Origin: Photobacterium proteolyticum
Lineage (GTDB): Bacteria; Pseudomonadota; Gammaproteobacteria; Enterobacterales; Vibrionaceae
NCBI RefSeq assembly: GCF_001939735.1
Contig: NZ_MJIL01000084.1
Span: forward strand, 62,001-126,000
Length of the DNA: 64,000 nucleotides
Direction: 5' to 3'
This document shows, piece by piece, positions 27,367 through 35,210 of the stretch. Made by a program: the position numbers and the translations under genes. The number at the start of each line of letters is the position of its first letter. Position 1 is the stretch's first letter. The notes beneath the pieces were generated by a model. That model saw only the letters and a program-made list of their open reading frames with translations, did no database searches and was not told the DNA's origin.

Positions 27367-29078
27367 AGTTCAGCCTCCTTACTGACTGGCGCTTCAACCG
27401 GGCGGAAATGATCAACAATCAGCAAATCGCCAATAATGCTCTCACTAACTCCCTTCTCTTTATGCCAGAACCATCCCGTTGCCTTTCCTTCCGGCGCAAA
27501 GGCACGGAGCATTTCTTCAAGCTCTTCCCGTAACATAGGTTGAGTCGTCAACGACATAGCTCGCTCATACAACCTGTCGGCTTCGGCAAAATTACCCTGG
27601 CTTAGCCAGGTCGCCATCTGACGCCAGCGGTTCATTGGCATAACGGCGCCCCGCTGTCGACAGCATTTAGCCAACCGCTGTAACAACTCAAGGCTGCCTC
27701 TTTGCCCCTGGGGCTCAACGAAAAAGGCTGACTGGGCGTAAGCAATACTGCGTTTGTTATCCAAATCAAACTGGTAGGTTTGCTTGTGCAATTGCTCAAA
27801 GTCATCGGACACGGCATTAGATAAACGGAAGATAGCCAGAGCTGCCGGGCCTACCTGCTTATCCGTTTCGTTTACCGACTTAGTCAGCTTCTTCGCGGCA
27901 TCACATAAACTTTCAACCAAATGATGACTATGAGTAAACGGGTGGCCAGCCTTATGAAACAGCACGCCACCACTGGCGGTAAGGAAAGGCTTCAGGCTGG
28001 TTTTCTTGAGGTACTGACGGAAAAGTGGTTTCAGACACTGCTCCGAGGCTTTTTTAAATGTCTGGCAAAATACCCGGCTATATTCCAGAGCCAGATCGGC
28101 ACGGCATAACAAGGTCAAATCATCGCCGCCCAGTACCAGCGGACGCATAGGCAAATAGGTTTTACCGTCTTTATTGTATCGTCCATGCTCGTAGACAACT
28201 GCCGTGGCCTCCCTGGCAGCCTGAATAGTGGCTTCCCCCAGCGATTCGGAAAAAAGCCTGAAGCCTTTACGGTATTCTTCATCCGTTTTGCCCTCGAGGG
28301 CATCACGCATCGCCATCAACAAAATACCCAGCCCATTCCCGTCAATATGAATCAGGGCGATATCCTTGGCCGCATCACTGTTATCGCCAATAACACCACT
28401 TGCCGAGAAGGCAAAATCTTCTTCGATATTAATAGGGTAATAAATCTCATCATGCCCAGTCGGAGTAAAGCGCTGCTGAAGCGGAGAGGTATTCCTTAGC
28501 CCTATTACCTGATAGGCCTGACGATGAAGCGAGGTATCAAGATCGAAGGTATCGTCTTCAAGCTCCGATTTCAAAGACGCCCGTTTGGCATCCTCAATCA
28601 CGGGCACCCTAACTGCGCCAGTGCGTTGGTACCGAGAGGTAATCGCCGAGGCGAACGGTAGCTTAATCACCGGGGCGTTTCTATCTGCGGCCAACTGTTT
28701 ATGCCCGGCGGAAACAGCCTCTCGCAGCGACGGCGCTTCCGTCAGTGCATCGGTAAACTCAAGGGTCGGAAACAACTGTTGTATCGACAGGGTCCACAAA
28801 GAACGTAACTGAACAAGCGGCGCTTCCTCGGCGCAATAGGCATAAAACGCCCCGCCTTTGCAGCGCAGAAAACGAATCAGTCCCGCTTTTTCTTCCATAT
28901 CCGGTGACAGCAAGTCCGATATCAAACCTGCATTATTAAGTACATAGTGCAACACACTGGATTCCGAGGAATCAACCAGGCGGTCCAGCCTTTCACTGGC
29001 CGCAATCACATCCTTCAACTTGCCATTACGAAACAGATAACTCTGAATCGACTTTGCCTCGAAGAGATAACAAAACAT
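27363..29078 (-). CDS. cas10: Cas10 without HD domain, GGDD intact
   Basis: Large subunit of the type III complex, 571 residues when started at ATG 29078 (the open frame reaches 29174). The protein opens directly with a Palm-like fold, MFCYLFEAKSIQSYLFRNGK then LKDVIAASERLDRLV. There is no N-terminal HD nuclease, so it should not cut DNA by the usual site. The D246-containing HIDGNGLG and the GGDD at 317-320 (LVLGGDDLTLLC) form a typical cyclic-oligoadenylate synthase centre. The helical C-terminus (about 430-571) is the D4-like region. GGGAG lies 11 bp before the ATG. Presence of three CARF proteins nearby supports cOA signalling as its main output. Confidence 0.9.
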   Translation of the reverse strand: MFCYLFEAKSIQSYLFRNGKLKDVIAASERLDRLVDSSESSVLHYVLNNAGLISDLLSPDMEEKAGLIRFLRCKGGAFYAYCAEEAPLVQLRSLWTLSIQQLFPTLEFTDALTEAPSLREAVSAGHKQLAADRNAPVIKLPFASAITSRYQRTGAVRVPVIEDAKRASLKSELEDDTFDLDTSLHRQAYQVIGLRNTSPLQQRFTPTGHDEIYYPINIEEDFAFSASGVIGDNSDAAKDIALIHIDGNGLGILLMAMRDALEGKTDEEYRKGFRLFSESLGEATIQAAREATAVVYEHGRYNKDGKTYLPMRPLVLGGDDLTLLCRADLALEYSRVFCQTFKKASEQCLKPLFRQYLKKTSLKPFLTASGGVLFHKAGHPFTHSHHLVESLCDAAKKLTKSVNETDKQVGPAALAIFRLSNAVSDDFEQLHKQTYQFDLDNKRSIAYAQSAFFVEPQGQRGSLELLQRLAKCCRQRGAVMPMNRWRQMATWLSQGNFAEADRLYERAMSLTTQPMLREELEEMLRAFAPEGKATGWFWHKEKGVSESIIGDLLIVDHFRPVEAPVSKEAEL

Positions 29079-29228
29079 AATCAGAACTACTCCCTGTCGA
29101 TAATTCGAGAGAAAACCATACAAAAAACACATATTGACACAGAAAATATATTCAAGACGCTGCATAATGCACACTTTTAAACTTATGCAGCCTGTCTCAT
29201 TACTTACCTGCCGAACTGAGTACCCGGC

Positions 29229-30461
29229 CTATTTTTTCTGTGGAAGATTCAACTGCAAATCATATTGCGTAAGTGACCCCGTTCCATCCGTGCTGACATA
29301 CTGAAATTGCGCCCGGTTGTGCAAGGTAGCCATTGCACAGGCTGTACTTAAGGTTGACGTACCGCCTGTTATATCCACGGTGATATCCGTTTCGTCATAT
29401 CCCTCTTCAATCAGGGAGCTGATCATCGTGTTATAAACGTGGTAGGAGCGGCTTACATCACTCACCTCGACAAACTCGGAATGAAGAATGATTTCAGTAT
29501 TACTGCCTGCAAAATAAGACGACAGCAACTGCCTGGCCATCTCGCCACCTTTATCGGAGCCCGCAACTTCTCTCTCCCCGTTACGGGTTGTTTCGGTCAT
29601 CACTAATATGATCTTCTCAACTTTATGCTGATGGCTATTAATACCGCGCAGCATTTGCGTCCAGTTCCACCTTATTCCATCACCTTCCAATTCAGTTAAT
29701 GTCGAGATATCACTTTCTATATTACTGCCATGCAAGGTAACCTGCTTATTGTCATCAAAGTTAATGACGAACTGACCATTTTGTATTTCTAATTTATTTT
29801 TATTTTGCAAGGGAGAAAGATTAAAAATAAGCACCTTGGTAGGCTTTGACGTCTTGCGCATTTTGACATCGCGAATTGGCGGGAAAATTTTCCGGCCGAC
29901 TTCAAATAATCGCCAGCTAAAAAACAAATAAAAGCAGAAAAACACCACACCAAAAAAGCTTTCGTAATTTTGCTCTTCATAAATGACTTTTGACGAGAAG
30001 AAATCTTTAAACACTTCGGTGCCAGAAATCGCGTCACCAAACCAGGCAAAGCTCAACAATGACAGCGTCGTATAAACCCACACCATAATGGCATGCTGCT
30101 CACAGCGTTTAAGCCATTTCCAGAACCGACCCGGCCAGCTTTTTATCGTTTTCAATTTTGATATCAAGTTGTTATTGCCTCGCTTAACTCTGAACTCTTC
30201 GATTTCCGCCCCCAGGCGATTCATTTCTTCGGCCGTCAGTTCCTTTCCCCGATGGCTTTCGTCAAGATTTAGTTTTATGTGGTAGTAACGAACACCGAGA
30301 AGGGTCAGTTTTTCAATCAGGTTAACAGGCAATGTTCCGACAACAGTATCTCCTGCCTTTAACTGAAAAGGATCGACATGTTCAAGCAACTGGTCAATAG
30401 CAATCCCTTTATTCTCCACCCACTCCTTTGCCCCTGAGTGACGGGTTACCAGATAGCGCAT
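29229..30461 (-). CDS. Csx16 domain fused to two membrane helices and a CARF-like domain
   Basis: A 410-residue protein of three parts. Residues 1-95 match Csx16 (VVA1548 family): MRYLVTRHSGAKEWVENKGI, GDTVVGTLPVNLIEKL, then RGKELTAEEMNRLGAEIEEF. Two hydrophobic helices follow (about 124-143 and 168-186), with a basic patch after the second. Residues 205-410 look like a CARF-type Rossmann domain: KVLIFNLSP at its start, KIILVMTETTRNG, and DITVDITGGTSTLSTACAMA (about 359-378), the second nucleotide-binding loop. The fusion is therefore predicted to sit in the inner membrane with cytoplasmic cOA-binding parts. It starts the leftward cas operon, 150 bp before cas10, with AGAGGTAATTA before the ATG. 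The fold of the C-terminal part is inference. Confidence 0.78.
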   Translation of the reverse strand: MRYLVTRHSGAKEWVENKGIAIDQLLEHVDPFQLKAGDTVVGTLPVNLIEKLTLLGVRYYHIKLNLDESHRGKELTAEEMNRLGAEIEEFRVKRGNNNLISKLKTIKSWPGRFWKWLKRCEQHAIMVWVYTTLSLLSFAWFGDAISGTEVFKDFFSSKVIYEEQNYESFFGVVFFCFYLFFSWRLFEVGRKIFPPIRDVKMRKTSKPTKVLIFNLSPLQNKNKLEIQNGQFVINFDDNKQVTLHGSNIESDISTLTELEGDGIRWNWTQMLRGINSHQHKVEKIILVMTETTRNGEREVAGSDKGGEMARQLLSSYFAGSNTEIILHSEFVEVSDVSRSYHVYNTMISSLIEEGYDETDITVDITGGTSTLSTACAMATLHNRAQFQYVSTDGTGSLTQYDLQLNLPQKK

Positions 30462-30621
30462 TAATTACCTCTGAATGAAGTGTTAATTATTTATTGAGTA
30501 ATTAGTAAATATAAATATCCCTAAAACATCCTACCCAGCTCACAGCGAATATACTATCGAGCAGCTAACATATTTGGAGATAATACAAATTTGTGGACAA
30601 TCGACTTAACATTTAACAGGA
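30462..30621. promoter_or_regulatory. Divergent promoter region of the cas operon and card1
   Basis: This AT-rich 160-bp gap separates the leftward Csx16-CARF gene from the rightward CARF nuclease gene. It must hold promoters for both, making them candidates for co-regulation. I cannot pick out a specific operator. Confidence 0.45.
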
Positions 30622-31764
30622 ATGAATATGCTCGGTAAGCCCCATACGCAAATAGCCATTCTCGATGATGATCCTGTTTCGGTTATCACTCCCTTTCTTT
30701 GCCAGGATATTATCTGCGAGCGCTTAGTGCTACTTCATACTCAGCCATTATCATTCAAACTCAGCTGGCTGAAAGCGTATTTACACCAGTCGGGTACAGA
30801 GCTGGAAACGATTAATATCAAAGAGCAGTCGCTGGATACAGGGCTGTCGAAATGGAAGCAGCAACCTCTTGCCATTAATGTCACTCAGGGAAATATTGGC
30901 CTTCAGGCACAGCTTATAGAATGGGGGAAACAACAAGGCCATATTGTTTTCTGGCTAGACAGCCGCACCGACCAGCTTCGTTTTATTCACCCTGCCACAC
31001 CAGAGGCGATTGACGTGCCAGATAAGATCTCAATCTCTGACTACCTCGGTATTCTTGGCATCCGTACCCTCTCGACCCAGCGAGATATTACCTCGCTAGC
31101 CCCCAGTCTCCCGCTTGCCAGATACTGGGCGAGTCATGCCACCGATGTTCAGAAGGCCCTTAAGCACCTCAACTACCTGGCAATCCAGACCAATGCGACA
31201 TCACTCACCAGCCGTCCTCTCAACCTTGTACAGCAACAACATCGCGAGCTGCAAGCAATGATAGACGACATCTGTAGTGCGGGGCTGGCCCGGTACCGAG
31301 AGCAAAAACTATTTTTTGCCAGTAATGCCGCCCGGCAATTTTGCTGTGGCTACTGGCTGGAGCACTACTGTTTTGACCAGCTCCACCAGCTAAAAGCACA
31401 ACGAAACGACATTCATGACCTGGCCGCCAATGTTGAAATCGAAATGGGCAGCCCGCACGATCCGCTACGCAACGAGCTTGATGTCGTCGCCCTGATCAAT
31501 AATCGCCTGTATATTTTCGAATGCAAAACAAGCAATGCCGATGCCAAGGAAAGCCAGCGCACCTTATACCGCCTTGATATGCTGCGAGACCGACTTGGCG
31601 AACGAACCCAGGCATTCTGGGTAAACTGCCATCCCATATCGGACGTACTGAAGAAACGTGCGCGGCAGGCAGATATTTCGCTCATTGAAGCCGAAGCGAT
31701 TGGTGATTTCGCCACTCTGGTTAATCGAGTCGCCAAGCGTCACCAGACACCGCAACAATCTTGA
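30622..31764 (+). CDS. card1: Card1/Can2-type CARF nuclease (DUF1887 family)
   Basis: Predicted cyclic-tetraadenylate-activated nuclease of 380 residues, the usual Card1/Can2 length. The N-terminal CARF half runs from QIAILDDDPVSVITPFLCQD to about residue 155. The C-terminal PD-(D/E)XK restriction-like domain has E247 in CCGYWLEHYCF. D287 lies in NELDVVALINNRLYIFECKT, with E300 and K302, so the catalytic set is complete. Family members degrade single-stranded DNA and/or RNA when cA4 binds, causing dormancy. It is divergent from the cas operon and directly precedes the CRISPR array on the same strand; the first repeat lies 24 bp after its stop. The symbol follows the characterised homologue; target preference is unknown here. 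Confidence 0.88.
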   Translation: MNMLGKPHTQIAILDDDPVSVITPFLCQDIICERLVLLHTQPLSFKLSWLKAYLHQSGTELETINIKEQSLDTGLSKWKQQPLAINVTQGNIGLQAQLIEWGKQQGHIVFWLDSRTDQLRFIHPATPEAIDVPDKISISDYLGILGIRTLSTQRDITSLAPSLPLARYWASHATDVQKALKHLNYLAIQTNATSLTSRPLNLVQQQHRELQAMIDDICSAGLARYREQKLFFASNAARQFCCGYWLEHYCFDQLHQLKAQRNDIHDLAANVEIEMGSPHDPLRNELDVVALINNRLYIFECKTSNADAKESQRTLYRLDMLRDRLGERTQAFWVNCHPISDVLKKRARQADISLIEAEAIGDFATLVNRVAKRHQTPQQS

Positions 31765-31788
31765 CCTGCATAACTTCGGAGGACTACA

Positions 31789-31893
31789 GTACTTCCATTG
31801 CCCGGTCTAGACGGGATTAAAACACTATATCTTTAACGTATTCAGGACACTTCAATGAGTATTTCTACCGCCCGGCTCAGACGGGATTAAGAC
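31789..31893 (+). CRISPR. Decayed two-repeat CRISPR unit
   Basis: Two degenerate 35-bp repeats, at 31789-31823 and 31859-31893, flank one 35-bp spacer. The first differs from the consensus at several sites (GTACTT, GGTCTAGA, TAAAAC); the second has TACCGCCC and GGCTCAGA. They are separated from the main array by 268 bp. The DNA just before the first repeat (GGACTACA) resembles that before the first regular repeat (GGGGTACA). Confidence 0.85.
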
Positions 31894-32161
31894 GGCAAGT
31901 TCAACATGGAGTGGGATCAATTTCCGCAACATTCTATGTTATCGATAATTAAAATCACGAGGTAAAAAACTGGATTTCTTATTCAGAAGATAGTGAAAAT
32001 GAAGCACGCTTTACAAAACAGCATGTTATGGCAGAACAAACCTTAGCGAAGAGGCTTTTAATGATTATTTATTCAAATAAAATGAGTAGACTTAATTCAC
32101 ATCACATTCTGAAGCAGAGCACCTCTGCAGCCCTTGACCCATGCGGCCTCTGAGGGGTACA
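31894..32161 (+). promoter_or_regulatory. Candidate CRISPR leader
   Basis: 268 bp without repeats or ORF between the decayed unit and the first regular repeat. It is AT-rich in its middle (ATTATTTATTCAAATAAAAT). If the array runs rightward, as the repeat 3' end and spacer content suggest, this is the leader with the promoter. No promoter motif is clear enough to name. Confidence 0.55.
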
Positions 32162-33537
32162 GTATTTCCATTGCCCGGTTTAGACGGGATTAAGACAAAT
32201 CTTTTTGGTTGTTGAGAATGCCGTGCCACATACATGTATTTCCATTGCCCGGTTTAGACGGGATTAAGACCCATTGTCTTCAAAATGGCAGTTTTAAGAC
32301 TATTAGTATTTCCATTGCCCGGTTTAGACGGGATTAAGACGTGATATTCTACAAAGTTTAAATTTACCTTCTGCGTATTTCCATTGCCCGGTTTAGACGG
32401 GATTAAGACGCCACCTGTTGTGGCAACTGTCAAGTAGTCACCAAATGTATTTCCATTGCCCGGTTTAGACGGGATTAAGACATAACTTTTTTCTACACCT
32501 TCACGCCAACATGAGTCGTGTATTTCCATTGCCCGGTTTAGACGGGATTAAGACCCAGAAAAAAACAGTACTGCCAGAAGAATCATTACGTATTTCTACT
32601 GCCCGGTTTAGACGGGATTAAGACTTTACGCTTACGGTGCTTACCGTTGCGAATATGAGTGTATTTCTACTGCCCGGTTTAGACGGGATTAAGACTCTTA
32701 TGAAGCTTATTTACTTCAATCAGTTCAGTTGGAGGAGTATTTCTACTGCCCGGTTTAGACGGGATTAAGACCGTTGATTCGGCAAGCAAGAAGAAAAGAG
32801 TCAAGTATTTCTACTGCCCGGTTTAGACGGGATTAAGACTGAAGCTCATTCCCACAAATAAAGCGATAGAGCGTATTTCTACTGCCCGGTTTAGACGGGA
32901 TTAAGACAAAGACTCTCCTTCTTTGGTTGCAATTGTTAGGTAGTCACGTATTTCTACTGCCCGGTTTAGACGGGATTAAGACGATCTGTTCCGACCCACG
33001 TGTAACCTTCTGCTGGTATTTCTACTGCCCGGTTTAGACGGGATTAAGACCCCGTTCTTACTTGCAGCATTCCCGCTACTACGGTATTTCTACTGCCCGG
33101 TTTAGACGGGATTAAGACGGCTCTTCTGCATAGAAGATATTGCCTGCAATGAAAGTATTTCTACTGCCCGGTTTAGACGGGATTAAGACGCCATCTTTGA
33201 TGACAAATACGTCGGTAATGCGTACCATCTCTGTATTTCTACTGCCCGGTTTAGACGGGATTAAGACCTCCGTTAAAGAAGAGTTTTTGACTTGTTTCGT
33301 TGTATTTCTACTGCCCGGTTTAGACGGGATTAAGACCACAAGGCATAGGCGCCTTGCGATTTGCTTTTTGTATTTCTACTGCCCGGTTTAGGCGGGATTA
33401 AGACTATTTAAAATGGAAACAGCCCTACTGACGGAAAGCGTATTTCCACTGCCCGGTTTAGACGGGATTAAGACGGTAGTTTTTTGATGATTCTCTTAGG
33501 AACTTCATGTATTTCTACTGCCCGGTTCAGACGGGAA
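32162..33537 (+). CRISPR. CRISPR array, 20 repeats and 19 spacers, 35-bp repeat
   Basis: The repeat begins GTATTTCTACTGCCCGG and ends TTTAGACGGGATTAAGAC. Starts lie at 32162, 32236, 32306, 32375, 32447, 32520, 32590, 32661, 32737, 32805, 32873, 32948, 33016, 33084, 33155, 33233, 33302, 33370, 33440 and 33509. Spacers are 33-43 bp. The first six repeats carry CCATTGCC instead of CTACTGCC, the 33370 repeat has TTTAGGCGGG, and the last is broken after GACGGGA. A short CCCG/CGGG stem precedes an ATTAAGAC tag, analogous to the common ATTGAAAC. The broken right repeat marks the leader-distal end, so transcription is rightward. Confidence 0.97.
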
Positions 33538-33554
33538 TGATGAAAAAACAGCCA

Positions 33555-34637
33555 TCAAGGCTGCTGGTAGATAAGATCTTCCATACTGGCGTAGCTAATG
33601 ATGCTATTAAGATGAAGAGTCTGGCGGGTTTGGTTTCCGTCTGTGGCAATCAGCCCCGTGGTGAGGCGGTGCCGTTCCTGCAAGGTGATATCGGGGCGGA
33701 AATAGGCCTGAATGATCAGGCATCGGCTGGGTTTGATCAGCCGGATTTTTTCTGGCTCCAACTTTGAATAGTTGCTATCAATATCTTGCTTGTTGAGGCC
33801 AAGGCTAAGTTCATAAAGGCTCTGCTGCCCGTGGTTACACAGTTGATACTCCTGCATCGTTTTAACCCCGGCGGTAATCGGCTTATTGTCTGGCAACGGC
33901 GTCAGAGCAAGGTTTGGCGGTCGATATGCCCTAAGGGTTGTACTTAACGACAAATGGGTGTTCCCCTCCAGTGACTGATCCCGCTCTTTGGCCAGCATTG
34001 TCACCATGCCTTCCTGGGTCAGGCTGCCATAATGGTTTTTGATGCTAACCTCAAAGTGCCGTTTTTCTCCTACCTCTAAACTGGCAAGGTTATATTGACT
34101 CGGCTGAATGCTCAGCGAGGCTAGCTTACTCTGAAATACAAACATTAGCTCGTCGGCACGGCTTTCACCGATATTCTGTACGCTAATGTTCACCATCCCG
34201 GTTTCACCGGCATCTAGAATGCGGTTACCGTCAAGATCTTCCAGCCGAAGTTCTGCCTTGAGGCGCGGCGGGGCATCGAGCTTGGCCAGTCTTTCGCCCT
34301 TAATAACTAGCTGCTTTTTCTGATAACGGATCTTTGCCAGATACTCGTTCGGATAATACTCGACGCGGTTGCCGTAGATCTCTCGCGAGACATAGCACTT
34401 CTTGGCACATTCCAGACTTGAATACTCACTGCCTGAATCGACCAGGAGCTGTGAGTTATCTTGGCCCAGGTACGAGGTAGCCGCTAACATCATCTGCTCG
34501 GCGGTATCATAGTGGCCGTTATCAAACGCTATCGTGCCCTGTCGGTAAAGGCTATAGGCCTGATTGGCAATCGTATAATCCTGGGCACAGGCAGCCAGCA
34601 TACTGGCTGCCATCATTACCGCATATCGCGTGTTCAC
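33555..34637 (-). CDS. Envelope lipoprotein with EF-hand-like and CARDB-like region
   Basis: An exported protein of 360 residues beginning MNTRYAVMMAASMLAACAQD, with a lipobox (LAAC) around Cys17, so probably lipid-anchored. Next comes a tetratricopeptide-like stretch (YRQGTIAFDNGHYDTAEQMM), then an EF-hand-like DLDGNRILDAGETGMVNISV (about 134-153) that opens a beta-sandwich domain of the CARDB type. A second sandwich-like region follows to the C-terminus. It is last of three leftward lipoprotein genes and overlaps the previous one by 4 bp. Its stop lies only 18 bp from the last CRISPR repeat. Role is unknown; surface or periplasmic assembly is a guess. Confidence 0.8.
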   Translation of the reverse strand: MNTRYAVMMAASMLAACAQDYTIANQAYSLYRQGTIAFDNGHYDTAEQMMLAATSYLGQDNSQLLVDSGSEYSSLECAKKCYVSREIYGNRVEYYPNEYLAKIRYQKKQLVIKGERLAKLDAPPRLKAELRLEDLDGNRILDAGETGMVNISVQNIGESRADELMFVFQSKLASLSIQPSQYNLASLEVGEKRHFEVSIKNHYGSLTQEGMVTMLAKERDQSLEGNTHLSLSTTLRAYRPPNLALTPLPDNKPITAGVKTMQEYQLCNHGQQSLYELSLGLNKQDIDSNYSKLEPEKIRLIKPSRCLIIQAYFRPDITLQERHRLTTGLIATDGNQTRQTLHLNSIISYASMEDLIYQQP

Positions 34638-35194
34638 ACTTCCTCCTCATTGCTCAATCTAAGCATACTGCCAGCACTATGTGCCTTGCCGGGACGAGCC
34701 TGTTTGGCCTTTTCTCGCAACTGTAATTCAGCCAGCTGCTGCGCCCGCTTTATCTGGGCTTCCGGCAACCCCACCAATACCCATACCCGGCCTGATGCAT
34801 CGGTAACAGTCCGGTACAGTCGCATGCCGTACATCTGGGAGGACAAGGTGGTGCTGAACACCCTCTGGTACGCTTCGGAAGACGTCTCCAATCCCAGCTC
34901 ACTGTCGCGCTGGTATTCATCGTTGGTCTCCCTTCGTACCTCTAGCATCAGGGTTGAATACAGCTCCTGCTGCCCGCGGTTGACAGCCAGTTCTTTAACC
35001 AGTTCGTAATCTCCCGAGCCCTGGGCAGAGCTGACAACAAACCGGGTTGGCTCTTTAACCGGCACGGTTGGATCACATACCCAACTGGGCGCATCTTCGG
35101 CCGATGTCGGATAGGTACAGGTTTGAACAACCTCGACCTCACTGGCACAACCTGCCAGTGTCAGCATAACCAACGAAACAATCTGCTTTTTCAT
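34634..35194 (-). CDS. LPP20-like lipoprotein
   Basis: A lipoprotein of 186 residues: MKKQIVSLVMLTLAGCASEV has an n-region, h-region and LAGC lipobox with Cys16. The mature part contains an LPP20-type domain, RFVVSSAQGSGDYELVKELA then RGQQELYSTLMLEVRRET. A charged Lys/Arg/Gln-rich helix follows near the C-terminus (IKRAQQLAELQLREKAKQAR). ATG 35194 is the signal-peptide start; the open frame extends to 35242. It lies between two related lipoprotein genes, overlapping the next by 4 bp. LPP20-family proteins include FlgP of vibrio flagella, but no flagellar gene is near. Confidence 0.83.
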   Translation of the reverse strand: MKKQIVSLVMLTLAGCASEVEVVQTCTYPTSAEDAPSWVCDPTVPVKEPTRFVVSSAQGSGDYELVKELAVNRGQQELYSTLMLEVRRETNDEYQRDSELGLETSSEAYQRVFSTTLSSQMYGMRLYRTVTDASGRVWVLVGLPEAQIKRAQQLAELQLREKAKQARPGKAHSAGSMLRLSNEEEV

Positions 35195-35210
35195 CGTAAA
35201 TCCCCTCTTC

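Noticed and set aside
29079..29174. Longer Cas10 start at 29174
   Set aside because: The extra 32 residues are hydrophobic and unlike Cas10, while ATG 29078 has a plausible ribosome-binding site and starts directly with the Palm-like fold.
33112..33391. Open frames running through the CRISPR array on both strands (also 32254-32529)
   Set aside because: They are translations of repeats and spacers. Repeated LIPSKPG-type peptides come from the repeat, not from a protein.
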